Shown: positions 35,277-44,983, counted from the stretch's first letter. The stretch: 64,000 nucleotides of DNA from Draconibacterium aestuarii (GCA_026671195.1 JAPOHD010000031.1:104831-168830), one strand, 5' to 3'. Made by a program: numbers and translations. Notes: a model not told the origin generated them from the letters alone.

Positions 35277-37751
35277 CTAAACGGCTGTTTCACATCGTTT
35301 GGCAATAATATTCAGTAACTTATTCTTATCTATTGGTTTAAGCATAAAATCGTTACATCCGGCACTAATCGTTTTTTGCCGGTAGCCATTTTTTGCATAA
35401 GCTGTTTGTCCGACTATAATTACATCCTGGTTAAATTCTCGTATTAAGCGGGTTGCTTTCAGTCCGCTCATTTCAGGCATTTTCATGTCCATAAGAATTA
35501 AATGCGTGTCGGGATTTGCCTTAATCAAATCAATCGTTTCAAGACCATTTTTTGCAAACAACACCGTTCCCGACACTTCCTCTAAAATAAAGGCCAAATA
35601 ATCGGCCGAGGTCTTATCATCTTCGGCTATAATAATTTTCAGGTTTGGTGGAGGCGTTTTGTTTTCTTTCGAAGTTGTGTGCGCACTGCCTATTTCCTTC
35701 CCGTTAATCAACACAATGGGCATAATTACGAAAAAACTTGTGCCTTTACCTGGAACCGATTCCATCCGAATTTCTCCTTTCAACAATTCAACATACCCTT
35801 TCGATATCGATAAACCCAAACCAGAACCTTCGTAACCACGTGTAGTTGTGTTATCAGCTTGTACAAAATAATTAAAAACAGATGCTTGTTTATCAGCGGG
35901 GATGCCCATGCCGGTATCGGAGACGTAGAAGTTTAATACATTGCCTGAAATTGAATAACCAATGGTAATACTGCCCTCTGGAGTAAATTTTAATGCGTTT
36001 TTTATGAGGTTGGTGAGAATAGAAGTCAACTTGTATCCATCGGATAAAAACACCATGTTTGCATTATTGACCGGTGCGTTTAAAATCAACTTCAAGCCTC
36101 TTTGTTGGGCTTCAGGTAAAAAGAAATTGTACAACTCGTTTATGATCTGACTGATACTGACTTCAGCTGTTTGGATGATTTCAACTCCCGATTCAATCTT
36201 TGAAATATCAATAATGTTATTAATGGTTGACAGCATTCGTTCACCACTTTTTTGAATAATGTCGATAAAACTTAATTGTTCTGTCTTATTGTATTTATTC
36301 GATTTCAGTAGGTCCGCAAATCCCAGAATTCCATTCATCGGTGTTCTTATTTCGTGACTCATATTGGCAAGAAATGCCGATTTTAAACGGTCGCTTTCCT
36401 CAGCTCTTTCTTTTGCTTGAAGAAGTTCTTTTTCCTTGTTTTTCCGGTCCGTAATGTCGTGAACAATCCCCTGTGTTGCAATCCCATCATCCAGGTCTAT
36501 AAAACTCGTTGAAACTTCGAGGTACAATTTTTTCATTTTTTTGGTTAATCCTGTAAATTCATAGTTCCTCGGTACTACTTTATTCTCTCTAATTGCCTCA
36601 CCTCGTTCCAAAATGAAATCTCTGTGTTCAGGAGCAATCAGTTGCAGGAAATCGAAATTGGGTTGTTGCAGTTCTTCATTTTTATATCCGAACAGTGTTT
36701 CGAACTTTTTATTCGTCATTATAAATTTACCCTCGTGTAAGATGTAAATAGCATCTGTCGAGTTCTCAATTAATGTTCGGTATAGTGTTTCGTTATGCCT
36801 GATAATTTTTGTGGCTTTTTCAACTTGTTTTCGTAAATTGGTTAGCCACAACCACATTATCAGAACCGTAAACAGGGTTATACCCGACAAAATAAGAATG
36901 GCGTACACAATTTTCATCGAAATATTTTCGGGAGTATTATAAATCCATTTTCGGTAAATTTCTTTTTGTCTCGATGCCGAAATTTCGTCAGTAGCTTTGT
37001 TGACAATTGTATAGAGTATTGGATTTTTTTTCGAAACTGCTGCTCCCAGCCGGTTAATATAACCACTTTCTCCTGCAATTTTCAGATTTGAAATGCCTTC
37101 TTTTTCAGTAAGAAAAGAACTGTATAACTGGCTAATAATCATGGCGTCGTATGTGCCCGACGAAATAGCTCTCAATCCACTTAAATCATCAATAACCTCA
37201 ATAGGGTGTATTTCTGGGTAATTGCTTTTTAAATAATCCTTGACGGCATAGTGTTGTGTAATGCACAGTTTTTTGTTTTTCAAATCTTCCATCGAATCAA
37301 TATCCGAATTCTTTTGGGTAATTATTACATACGGAATTGTAATAAAAGATTTTGTAAAGTTGAGGTACTTATCTCGTTCCTCGGTCCACGCTATACCAAC
37401 AAGAATATAATTTTCTGCATTTTCAGAATATTGAATTAGCTGGCTCCATGTAGAAACATGTTTTGTTTTAAAGCTTGTGTATAGGTTTTTCTCAATTTCG
37501 TGTGTAAAATCAACTAAAAGCCCAACATATTTACCTTCTTCGTTTAAATAAGCATCTGGAGGGGCTGAATAACCAAAAGGAATAACTATGTTTTCGGCAT
37601 TTTCGGTTAACCACTGTTTTTCTTCAGCAGTTAGAATTGAATTCTGATAAATACACGAACAGGTAATCAGTAACACAAACAAGAAGATTAGAAATCCTTG
37701 AAATTGAAAAGTTCGTGTTAAAGTTTTATGCAGATCAGGACAGAATTTCAA
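35277..37751 (-). CDS. Hybrid sensor histidine kinase with periplasmic solute-binding domain
   Basis: The 824-residue protein is BvgS-like. An N-terminal hydrophobic segment (about 18-34) leads to a type 3 solute-binding (SBP_bac_3) domain (about 45-270). A transmembrane helix (about 280-303), a PAS domain (about 320-437), HisKA with the phosphoacceptor H466 in MSHEIRTP, a HATPase (DTGMGIP, GSGLGLS) and a C-terminal receiver with D755 in LMDMKMP complete it. It senses a small periplasmic ligand and phosphorylates its own receiver. No separate response regulator or DNA-binding domain is encoded nearby, so the output partner is unknown. The neighbour across 334 bases is a divergent outer-membrane barrel gene. 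Confidence 0.93.
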   Translation of the reverse strand: MKFCPDLHKTLTRTFQFQGFLIFLFVLLITCSCIYQNSILTAEEKQWLTENAENIVIPFGYSAPPDAYLNEEGKYVGLLVDFTHEIEKNLYTSFKTKHVSTWSQLIQYSENAENYILVGIAWTEERDKYLNFTKSFITIPYVIITQKNSDIDSMEDLKNKKLCITQHYAVKDYLKSNYPEIHPIEVIDDLSGLRAISSGTYDAMIISQLYSSFLTEKEGISNLKIAGESGYINRLGAAVSKKNPILYTIVNKATDEISASRQKEIYRKWIYNTPENISMKIVYAILILSGITLFTVLIMWLWLTNLRKQVEKATKIIRHNETLYRTLIENSTDAIYILHEGKFIMTNKKFETLFGYKNEELQQPNFDFLQLIAPEHRDFILERGEAIRENKVVPRNYEFTGLTKKMKKLYLEVSTSFIDLDDGIATQGIVHDITDRKNKEKELLQAKERAEESDRLKSAFLANMSHEIRTPMNGILGFADLLKSNKYNKTEQLSFIDIIQKSGERMLSTINNIIDISKIESGVEIIQTAEVSISQIINELYNFFLPEAQQRGLKLILNAPVNNANMVFLSDGYKLTSILTNLIKNALKFTPEGSITIGYSISGNVLNFYVSDTGMGIPADKQASVFNYFVQADNTTTRGYEGSGLGLSISKGYVELLKGEIRMESVPGKGTSFFVIMPIVLINGKEIGSAHTTSKENKTPPPNLKIIIAEDDKTSADYLAFILEEVSGTVLFAKNGLETIDLIKANPDTHLILMDMKMPEMSGLKATRLIREFNQDVIIVGQTAYAKNGYRQKTISAGCNDFMLKPIDKNKLLNIIAKRCETAV

Positions 37752-38085
37752 TTTAATTCAGGTATTAGTATTTACGGCTAATTTAGTTTTTTAAATCAGA
37801 TTTTAAAAAGTCATCCATATATTATTCATCGCATTCTATAAAAAGATTCAAATTGTTCAAACTTTTCCGGTGTAGTTGCGGAACATTTTGTTGTTTGGGT
37901 TTGAATCGAAACAGAATCTTCTTGCACCCACAGTGTGTAATTTAGTTCGAAGATGAACCAATAATTTAAGGTAAATAAAACATTATCAATGCATTTATTC
38001 CTTGTTTGGATGAAGAATTTGTCGTGGACTTTACCACGAATAATTATTTTTGCGACCCATTTACACTAAAAATTCGGTAAAGATA
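37752..38085. other. 334-base spacer between the kinase and barrel genes
   Basis: No gene is seen. It holds the promoter and palindrome at 38018-38052 and two TTCAAA motifs near 37849 and 37858. It must also contain the kinase promoter, but no clear box was found for it. Confidence 0.4.
38018..38052 (+). promoter_or_regulatory. Promoter with a palindrome in its spacer
   Basis: TTTG (38018-38021) and TATTTTTG (38045-38052) match the Bacteroidota -33 and -7 boxes with a 23-base spacer, slightly long. TCGTGG (38022-38027) and CCACGA (38034-38039) form a perfect 6-bp dyad inside the spacer, an ideal place for a repressor operator. Transcription would begin about 27 bases before the gene at 38086. 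Confidence 0.5.
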
Positions 38086-39345
38086 ATGAGTAAGATAGTT
38101 AGCCTTTTAACACTTCTGTTTGTTGTAGCACAAACGTTCGCACAAACTAACACAGATTCGGTACCAACCATGAATAATTCGGCTGAGAAACAATATCCCG
38201 GTCTGGGTAAAGCAGCTTCAGGAGTTTTTTATTCTGAGAAACCCTGGTCGGTTACCGGATTTGGTGAAATGAGTTTTGTAAATTTTGTTCACTCGCAGCC
38301 CAACAAAGCAGAATTGGGTGATTTGGAATTGTACTATTCCAGTTTGTATCGTTTAACTACATTTTTCGGATACCGTTTTAGCGACAAAATCATTCTTAAC
38401 TCGGAAATAATGATCGAGCATTTAAGGAGCGGGCCAGAGAATCATACCTATTTTATTCCCGAACTTTTTATGGATTTCAGGCTCGATCCGAAGATTAATA
38501 TTCGTGCCGGAATTTTACCTGTTGCCAACGGGTATATAAATAGTAACGACGAACCTATTTTGTTTTATTCGGTGAACAGGCCTGAAGTGGAGCGCTTGAT
38601 AATTCCATCGACATGGATGGCTTTTGGTGCTATGGCATACGGCAATGTTACAGATAATTTATCCTACCTTTTGGGAGTTACTTCGGGTTTAAATGCAAAC
38701 GAGTTTCGATCGGGAACCTGGATACGTGGAGGAAATATTACCTACGATTTCAAATCACTGGCCCTTTCTCCACAGTTGTTATACCGTGGAATAAAAAATA
38801 CGGAGTTGGGACTTTCTGCTTTCTGGGGGAGTTCGAAACTTGATGGTTTTACTGAAAGATCAGACCGCCCCTTTACACAATTATATACGCTTCATGGGCA
38901 GTGGCGCGCGAACAATTGGCGAATTACTGCACTGGCAACCACCGGAGCGATGAGTAATACTGATAATATTTACAATAGCAAACCGGTAAGTGCTCAGGTA
39001 ATCGGATCGCGCACCTTTGGCTATTATTTTGAGCTTGGTTATGATATTCTGGATATTCTATGGCAAAACCGCTCTTCTGTAAATGGCTTGTATGGCAAAG
39101 TGCTCCGTACAGATGAAATGATACTGCCTGTTTTCTTTCGCTACGAACGCCTTGATACCCATTCGCAGGTGCTGCCTTCGTTAAAAGAATTCTCCTATAA
39201 CCGGACGAATATGCATATTTACACACTTGGTTTTAACTACAATATTACCCATGATTTTGCTTTTAAATTTAATTACCAATTCAGAAAAGATGTTGGCTCA
39301 GGAAGAGATGATATTGTAGAATGTGGTATTGGCTTTAATTTCTAA
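38086..39345 (+). CDS. Outer-membrane beta-barrel (porin-like) protein
   Basis: The 419-residue protein has a signal peptide (about 1-19). It is followed by alternating aromatic/polar strands and a final aromatic strand (ECGIGFNF) typical of outer-membrane barrels. Landmarks are WSVTGFGEMSFVNF, the LDPKINIRAGILPVANGYINSNDEP segment and PEVERLIIPSTW. It resembles phosphate-selective-porin-type barrels only in general pattern. The longer frame begins at TTG, so the ATG at 38086 was chosen. The promoter with an operator-like dyad suggests tight control. Confidence 0.75.
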   Translation: MSKIVSLLTLLFVVAQTFAQTNTDSVPTMNNSAEKQYPGLGKAASGVFYSEKPWSVTGFGEMSFVNFVHSQPNKAELGDLELYYSSLYRLTTFFGYRFSDKIILNSEIMIEHLRSGPENHTYFIPELFMDFRLDPKINIRAGILPVANGYINSNDEPILFYSVNRPEVERLIIPSTWMAFGAMAYGNVTDNLSYLLGVTSGLNANEFRSGTWIRGGNITYDFKSLALSPQLLYRGIKNTELGLSAFWGSSKLDGFTERSDRPFTQLYTLHGQWRANNWRITALATTGAMSNTDNIYNSKPVSAQVIGSRTFGYYFELGYDILDILWQNRSSVNGLYGKVLRTDEMILPVFFRYERLDTHSQVLPSLKEFSYNRTNMHIYTLGFNYNITHDFAFKFNYQFRKDVGSGRDDIVECGIGFNF

Positions 39346-39406
39346 ATACTAAGTAACTGAAAATAATGTCGCTGTAAAAAACGTTAATAATCACTGTTTT
39401 ATGATG

Positions 39407-39426
39407 AACAAAGCCGGTTTTGTTCG
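39407..39426. other. Small stem-loop downstream of the barrel gene
   Basis: GAACAAA (39407-39413) pairs perfectly with TTTGTTC (39420-39426) around a six-base loop. Another small inverted repeat, CAGGC/GCCTG, occurs at 39455-39470. No T tract follows, so termination is uncertain. Confidence 0.3.
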
Positions 39427-39634
39427 AATATTTATGGCAACCAATCTAAAAAGACAGGCAATTCACGCCTGCTCAGCTCTTCATAAACACAAGTAAAGAA
39501 GTAGTATAATTATTCTGTTTTATTGTTAAGTTAATTTATCTTTCTATTTTTAATTCTGAAAATTAAATTAGCTTCAAACCAACTTATAATTACATACTTT
39601 TAGTTCGGTATTTAGATTGATAACAACAAAACAA

Positions 39635-40135
39635 ATGACAACAGAAAACGAAACAATGGGGCAGGTGTTGCCCGAATCACCACGGGAACTGGCAATTACT
39701 GCCGAAATAGGTGAACAACTTAATGGAGCCGGAAACTGGGGAAAATTTTTAGCTATTCTTGGTTTTGTATTTATGGGCTTAATGGTGTTTGGTGGGTTTA
39801 TAATGAGTATTATCTTTCTGGTTATGCCGGGTGAGTTAAGCAGTGGAATGCCTTTCCCACCTTTTTTGTTTGGCTTTATATATCTGGTTATGGGGGCCAT
39901 TTACTTTTTACCCATACTGTATCTCTATCGTTTTTCCAGCAATATAAAAAGTGCTATACTTTCGAAAGACCAAAACCAACTCACCGTAGCTTTCAAAAAT
40001 TTAAAGGCACATTACCGTTTTATCGGCATTTTTACCATCGTAATATTTGCGCTTTATATTCTGGTATTTATCGTTATGGTTTTTGCCGGGATTTTTGCCG
40101 GACTGGCAACCAATCTCACAGGCATTACGGCCTGA
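39635..40135 (+). CDS. DUF5362 membrane protein
   Basis: The 166-residue protein has a short soluble N-terminal part and four hydrophobic stretches (about 37-65, 75-100, 125-150 and 152-166). It fits DUF5362, a family of small integral membrane proteins without an assigned reaction. The landmark is a central LYLYRFSSNIKSAILSKDQNQLTVAFKNLK segment between membrane helices 2 and 3. The TTG 18 bases upstream was rejected in favour of ATG. It converges with the hydrolase gene. Confidence 0.65.
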   Translation: MTTENETMGQVLPESPRELAITAEIGEQLNGAGNWGKFLAILGFVFMGLMVFGGFIMSIIFLVMPGELSSGMPFPPFLFGFIYLVMGAIYFLPILYLYRFSSNIKSAILSKDQNQLTVAFKNLKAHYRFIGIFTIVIFALYILVFIVMVFAGIFAGLATNLTGITA

Positions 40136-40148
40136 AAGAATGGGGAGG

Positions 40149-40174
40149 GTGCAGCGGATTCCGGTCCGCCGCAC
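40149..40174. terminator. Stem-loop between convergent genes
   Basis: A 10-bp stem with one mismatch (40149-40158 with 40165-40174) encloses a TTCCGG loop and lies in the 54-base gap between two converging genes. There is no T tract, so it may be a weak, bidirectional terminator. Confidence 0.45.
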
Positions 40175-40189
40175 ATATATCGCCCAGAA

Positions 40190-41443
40190 TTAAAACATTG
40201 CAGTTAAAAACGACAATGCATATTCAATATCGCTGATTTGAAAAGTACAATGAGAACATTCGCCCGGAACCGGAATGTGGATCAATAACCCGGGAAATGG
40301 GCTGTTGGCATTTACTTTCGAAATAAATTTGGTTTGATGTTCGTAAAATGTAATATGGTCGTTCAGTTTATGCAGGGTAATAAGCGGAGTGTACAGTTCG
40401 CCTGTTGTTTCGTACCAGAGAGATACATTTTTTGCTGCCGTTTCCCAGTCGCTGCGTTTTATCCGTTCAACCGTTAAATTTAACTTTCGGTCGTTGTCCG
40501 ATCCTGTGTACTCGCGCATGGGCATTTTGTTGTTAAACGGATTTCCACCCAGCCGGTCGAGGGCATCGTTGGTTGCTTTTATCGGATACCTGATTACTTC
40601 GAGAATAACCTGGATGGTTCTTTCCGGGTCGCTCATATCGACCGGAATGTTGGCACATGCAATAAACTGCCTTATTTTATTGCCGCCGTTATACAAAAAA
40701 TCGTTGCTTAACACTTCAATAATGGCAGCTGGTAACGAACCATCTTTCCAGGCAGCTAAAGTGGCTTTCGAAATCCGTTTCGGACTTCCGAGGTTAATGT
40801 CGTTTAAACTTGGCCCAAAAAAGTATTTAAACAATACATGGGCATCGCCGTAATACTGCATTTGTTTGTAAAAATCACCGATGGGACAACACGTAGCCAA
40901 TGCTGCATCAAAAAGCCCGGGATTTTGTTCAATGGTAAGTACAGTAATTAATCCTCCTTCCGAAGGGCCTACCAAAACCACGGCATCGGGAGGCAAATAC
41001 GACGGATTGGTTGCAAAGAAATTTACAATGGTTTCGCGAAGCAAAAGAATATCTTCAATACCTTCAAGCACGGCCAGCCCGTTTTCCCTGAAACTTGTTG
41101 TTGCATAGCCCATACCTTTGCTTACTACAAAGTTTTTAATGGGTACACCTTCAATTTCATCGTCGGGTAATTCTACCGGGAAATCGGCATCTTCATAGCC
41201 GTGTGCATAAACTAACAAAATCTTTTTAGGAAGAACATTCCATGCCGGTAGCGGTAAAACAATTTCATACAATGCACCGCTCGATAGTGTTCCGCTCATG
41301 GGTACAACCTCCGCAACAGCACTTTTTTCTAAAAATTCATCGGGATCGGGTTCAACAAGAGTTTCCTGGCAGCCCCACAAAACTCCTAAAAGCAGTATCG
41401 CAAGTGTCAGGAATCTGCTTACAAAGTAACTTACTATTTTCAT
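40190..41443 (-). CDS. Alpha/beta-hydrolase lipoprotein
   Basis: The 417-residue protein has a lipobox at Cys25 (GVLWGCQE). Its catalytic domain follows the alpha/beta-hydrolase pattern: the oxyanion segment LLVYAHGYEDADFP and the nucleophile elbow G-P-S161-E-G-G. Acid and histidine partners are expected near TLHKLNDHITFYEH. The real start is the internal methionine at 41443, since the first ten residues of the longer frame are not signal-like. It probably hydrolyses an ester or peptide in the periplasm or at the outer membrane. The substrate is unknown. It stands alone. Confidence 0.75.
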   Translation of the reverse strand: MKIVSYFVSRFLTLAILLLGVLWGCQETLVEPDPDEFLEKSAVAEVVPMSGTLSSGALYEIVLPLPAWNVLPKKILLVYAHGYEDADFPVELPDDEIEGVPIKNFVVSKGMGYATTSFRENGLAVLEGIEDILLLRETIVNFFATNPSYLPPDAVVLVGPSEGGLITVLTIEQNPGLFDAALATCCPIGDFYKQMQYYGDAHVLFKYFFGPSLNDINLGSPKRISKATLAAWKDGSLPAAIIEVLSNDFLYNGGNKIRQFIACANIPVDMSDPERTIQVILEVIRYPIKATNDALDRLGGNPFNNKMPMREYTGSDNDRKLNLTVERIKRSDWETAAKNVSLWYETTGELYTPLITLHKLNDHITFYEHQTKFISKVNANSPFPGLLIHIPVPGECSHCTFQISDIEYALSFLTAMF

Positions 41444-41581
41444 GGCTATAATTTTTGGTTTACAAAAAAGCATACGAAAACTAGTGACTAAATGTTTACG
41501 CTTTTGTTGTAAGCTGTAATTTGGAGAAGTGCATTAACGTTGGGCAGTATTTTAAAGTAGTTTGCAGTTAACTTGCTGATA

Positions 41582-41917
41582 ACGACCCCCCCGCCGCACT
41601 GTAGAGTGCTGCCGTCGGACGGCTCCGAAAGCTTCCCGCGACTTTGCGAGACAAAAAAAAACTCGTCCGAAACTTCCTCGCAAGTTTGCGGGAGGCCAAT
41701 ATTCCCGTCCGAAACCTTCCCGCAGGTTTGTGGCTTGCTTTCAATGCTGTCCGAAAGTGTCTCTCTGTTGTGCGGGGGCTTATCGTACGTTGTTGAAACC
41801 CCTACGCAAACCCAAAAGTAATGTTCTGCATCGTTTGCTGATTCCCCTCATGATGGAAAGTACTCGTCGGAGCGTTCCGAAAAGTTTCCGCATAACCGGA
41901 GCTACCTCTTCGCTGTA
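41582..41917 (+). repeat. Decaying 42-bp tandem repeat (minisatellite)
   Basis: Units starting at 41624, 41666, 41708 and 41750 each begin TCCGAAA (T or C at some sites), followed by CTTCC and CGCA...TTTGCGG, and are exactly 42 bases long. Diverged units at 41582, 41792, 41834 and 41876 stay in the same register. Many units contain a short inverted repeat around CGCAA/TTGCG. Read in one frame the array gives a repeating peptide (SETFPQVCG-like, period 14 residues). The array is more GC-rich than its surroundings. It lies about 175 bases before the DUF6261 gene. Confidence 0.75.
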
Positions 41918-42092
41918 TTTGGGCCGAAAAGTTGTTGTGTAACATAAAAATGTTTATTGATATTTATATGAATATGTCCTAATTTTATTAAACAAAATAA
42001 AAACCGATCTCAGATACAAACAAAAAAATCAAAAAAACAGAACACCCAAAATAATAAGCAACCTTTAATTTTTAATCCATTTATAACACATT

Positions 42093-42845
42093 ATGCAAAC
42101 AGTTAATCAAATAGCATTAAGTAAACTACGCAACAGCGAGTATTTTGAATTGGTAACCGATTTAAGAACCATGATCCCCGGAGTTTTGCCTTCAAATGAA
42201 GTCGTCGACAGAACACTGAACAATTTTGAAATAAAATTTCAGGAACTCGATACGGTTATGCGTGTCGACCAGGGGAGTGTTTTTACCTTGGAATTAAAAG
42301 AGGACGACGATATGCGCGGTAATACCTGGAAAGCAATGGATTTAATGATTCAGGCGCATTTGCACAGTCCGGTGCAGGAAGAAGTAGAGAGTGCCATAAA
42401 AATCAGACGGGTGTTTGATGTGTACGGCGATTTCAGAAAACTATCGTACAACGAAGAATCAAACGATGGACGTAACCTGGTGCAAGACCTTGAAAAACCT
42501 GACAATGCAGCCCATTGTGCGCAAATTAAAATTAATGGATGGGTGCCAGTATATAAAAAGCAACTCGAAGATTTTAAAGCCTTACAAAACGAACGCGACA
42601 ACGAACAGGCCTTTAAATCGAGTGGAAATGTAAAAGCCATACGTGTACAGATGGATCTGTTGTTCCGTGAAATTATTAATAAAGTAAATTCGGTTGTAGC
42701 GTTAGGAATGGCAAGCCCGGATATTGAGAACTTTATTAAATTGTTTAACCGGAAAATAAAAGTTTACAATGATACGCTGGCCGCACGTGCCGGACGAAAT
42801 AGCGGGGACGAGGACAATGAAACACCTGATGTCGAAAAAGATTAA
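42093..42845 (+). CDS. DUF6261 family protein
   Basis: The 250-residue protein is largely alpha-helical and acidic at its C terminus (GDEDNETPDVEKD). I assign it to DUF6261 from its N-terminal ALSKLRNSEYFELVTDLR block and the central VFDVYGDFRKLSYNEES segment. It has no signal peptide or membrane segment, so it acts in the cytoplasm. No function has been established for this family as far as I know. It is preceded by a 42-bp minisatellite and closed by a strong terminator, so it is a single-gene unit. Confidence 0.7.
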   Translation: MQTVNQIALSKLRNSEYFELVTDLRTMIPGVLPSNEVVDRTLNNFEIKFQELDTVMRVDQGSVFTLELKEDDDMRGNTWKAMDLMIQAHLHSPVQEEVESAIKIRRVFDVYGDFRKLSYNEESNDGRNLVQDLEKPDNAAHCAQIKINGWVPVYKKQLEDFKALQNERDNEQAFKSSGNVKAIRVQMDLLFREIINKVNSVVALGMASPDIENFIKLFNRKIKVYNDTLAARAGRNSGDEDNETPDVEKD

Positions 42846-42866
42846 GGTGATTTCACACATTCGTTA

Positions 42867-42900
42867 AAATGGCATCTTAATGGTGGGTGCCATTTTTTTT
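42867..42900 (+). terminator. Terminator of the DUF6261 gene
   Basis: AAATGGCA (42867-42874) pairs with TGCCATTT (42888-42895) and runs directly into eight T residues, 22 bases after the stop. Confidence 0.75.
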
Positions 42901-43294
42901 GTCTGCCTTTACCTGCTCTTGCCCCAAAAATATTGACTTACTTGAGATTATTACGGAACTTTCCAAAAACAAAACCACTCCGGAGCTAAGCTAAAATCAG
43001 TTCAATTCGCACTTATTACTTTCTAATAACCTGATTTCGACGTAAAATTTTAGATTCAGAACGCTTAGAAACAGTAAGGTTAATACACAAAAAGAACTTC
43101 TGTAGCGTTATTTTGATTTGTTTCCGGCCTGACGTATTTGGTTGAAATTCAATAGTAGTGCAAATCTGCAGGGCAGCATACCACATAAACGAATATATAA
43201 TTACCTGTCCGTTTTTTTATGTTTGCAAAAACCTTTAGATTTATCGTTCAATTATTTGAATAATAATTATTTTCGCCAGGCAAAAAAACAAACA
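42901..43294. other. 394-base spacer before the Na/Pi transporter gene
   Basis: The region shows no credible gene. The upstream extension of the transporter frame (from 43142) lacks homology. It contains a weak -7-like box, TATTTTCG at 43268-43275. Confidence 0.4.
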
Positions 43295-44983
43295 ATGAAC
43301 TATACTTTTCTGGACTTCCTGACACTAATAGGTGCACTCGGTTTATTTCTCTATGGAATGAAACTAATGAGTGAGGCCTTACAAAAAGTTGCCGGTAGCA
43401 AACTGCGGAATTTTTTGGCAGCCATGACATCGAACCGTTTTATGGGAGTAGTTACCGGTATCTCCATCACTGCCATTATTCAATCGTCGAGTGCAACAAC
43501 AGTAATGATTGTGAGTTTTGTAAATGCAGGATTACTGACTTTAACCGAATCGGCAGGTGTAATTATGGGAGCAAACATTGGAACCACTGTTACGGCCTGG
43601 ATCATCTCCTTACTCGGATTTAAGGTAAAAATGAGCGTACTGGCGTTTCCCATCATTGGAATTGGCTTCCCGTTAATATTCTCGAAGAAAACCGGCAACC
43701 AATCGTGGGGAGAGGTTTTAGTGGGGTTTGCACTATTGTTTATTGGTTTGGAAAGCCTAAAATCGAGCGTTCCAAATATTGGTGAAAATCCAGAAATTCT
43801 GGAGTTTATGAAAAACTTTACCGGAATGGGATTTCGATCGAATCTGATTTTTCTGCTTATTGGAACGGTGTTAACGGTTGTCATCCAATCGTCGAGTGCC
43901 ACCATGGCTTTAACCCTGGTAATGTGCAACAACGGATGGATTAGTTTCGACAGTGCAGCTGCCATGGTTCTGGGTGAAAATATTGGAACAACCATTACAG
44001 CCAACATCGCTGCAATGGTAGCCAATTCGAATGCAAAACGTGCAGCCCGTCTTCACTTCTTTTTTAACGTTCTTGGAGTAATTTGGGTACTTTCCATATT
44101 CCCGTTTTTCTTAAAAGGAATCGACACGATCTCCCAATCCATATCCGGAAAATCAGCTTTTGTTAATGCTTCAGCGGTTCCGGTTGCCTTGTCGTTGTTT
44201 CATACTTTCTTTAATATATTGAATGTTTTGCTGCAAATATGGTTTGTAAAATATTTGGTGAGCGGGGTAAAAAGACTGGTGCCCGAGCAGGAAGACGAAC
44301 AAGAGTTTAAACTGCAATACATTAAATTTGGAATGTTGAATACAGGAGAATTATCACTGCTTCAGGCTAAAAAGGAAATACTTTTGTACGGTCAGCAAAC
44401 CAAAAAACTGTTTGGCCGTTTGGAGAATATGCTCACCGAAAAAAACGACCGAAAATTTCAGAAACAGTTCGATAAGGTTGAACTAGGAGAAGATAAAAGC
44501 GACGAAATGGAAGAGTCGATTGCCAAATATCTGACTAAAGTTGCTGAAGGAGAATTGAGTAAAGAATCGTCGAAAAGAATTAGTTCGATGTTGCGTGTTG
44601 TCGATGAAATTGAAAGTATTGGCGATTCGTGTTTTAATATTGCACGGGCAATGCTACGCGCCCGCAATAAAAATGAGGAGTTCACTCCGGAAATGAAGGG
44701 AAACATAAAAGCCATGTTTTCTCTGGTTGATAATGCATTGAATGTGATGTTGGAAAATTTAGACAAACACTATCAGAACGTAGAAAGCAAGCGCACTAAA
44801 ATGATAGAAAAGAAAATTAATGATTACAGGGATAAACTTCGAAAGGAGCATGTTCGTGACATTGAAAACGAAAAGTATTCATACAAAATAGGAACTTTGT
44901 ACAAAGATATTTTCTCGGAATCGGAGAAAATGGGGGATTATATTTATGATGTAACCATGTCGATTGTGGATTCAATAGAGTAA
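43295..44983 (+). CDS. Na/Pi cotransporter with PhoU-like C-terminal domain
   Basis: The 562-residue protein starts with a Na/Pi-cotransporter domain. It holds two QSSSAT motifs (about 63-68 and 198-203) and paired G(A/E)NIGTT motifs, which form the inverted-repeat substrate site. Eight to nine membrane helices span about residues 5-345. The C-terminal 190 residues are a helical PhoU-like domain, which in this family may sense phosphate or contact a regulator. The longer upstream frame is rejected, because the membrane protein begins at the ATG at 43295. It imports phosphate with sodium at the inner membrane. Confidence 0.93.
   Translation: MNYTFLDFLTLIGALGLFLYGMKLMSEALQKVAGSKLRNFLAAMTSNRFMGVVTGISITAIIQSSSATTVMIVSFVNAGLLTLTESAGVIMGANIGTTVTAWIISLLGFKVKMSVLAFPIIGIGFPLIFSKKTGNQSWGEVLVGFALLFIGLESLKSSVPNIGENPEILEFMKNFTGMGFRSNLIFLLIGTVLTVVIQSSSATMALTLVMCNNGWISFDSAAAMVLGENIGTTITANIAAMVANSNAKRAARLHFFFNVLGVIWVLSIFPFFLKGIDTISQSISGKSAFVNASAVPVALSLFHTFFNILNVLLQIWFVKYLVSGVKRLVPEQEDEQEFKLQYIKFGMLNTGELSLLQAKKEILLYGQQTKKLFGRLENMLTEKNDRKFQKQFDKVELGEDKSDEMEESIAKYLTKVAEGELSKESSKRISSMLRVVDEIESIGDSCFNIARAMLRARNKNEEFTPEMKGNIKAMFSLVDNALNVMLENLDKHYQNVESKRTKMIEKKINDYRDKLRKEHVRDIENEKYSYKIGTLYKDIFSESEKMGDYIYDVTMSIVDSIE

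Noticed and set aside
41573-41821. 82-codon open frame through the 42-bp repeat array as a real protein gene
   Set aside because: It begins at TTG without a recognisable leader, and its repeating peptide follows directly from the 42-base period, which is divisible by three. The register continues beyond the stop, so the DNA repeat rather than the peptide seems to be conserved.
41582-41917. CRISPR array
   Set aside because: The repeats are directly adjacent, with no unique spacers, and no cas genes are present.
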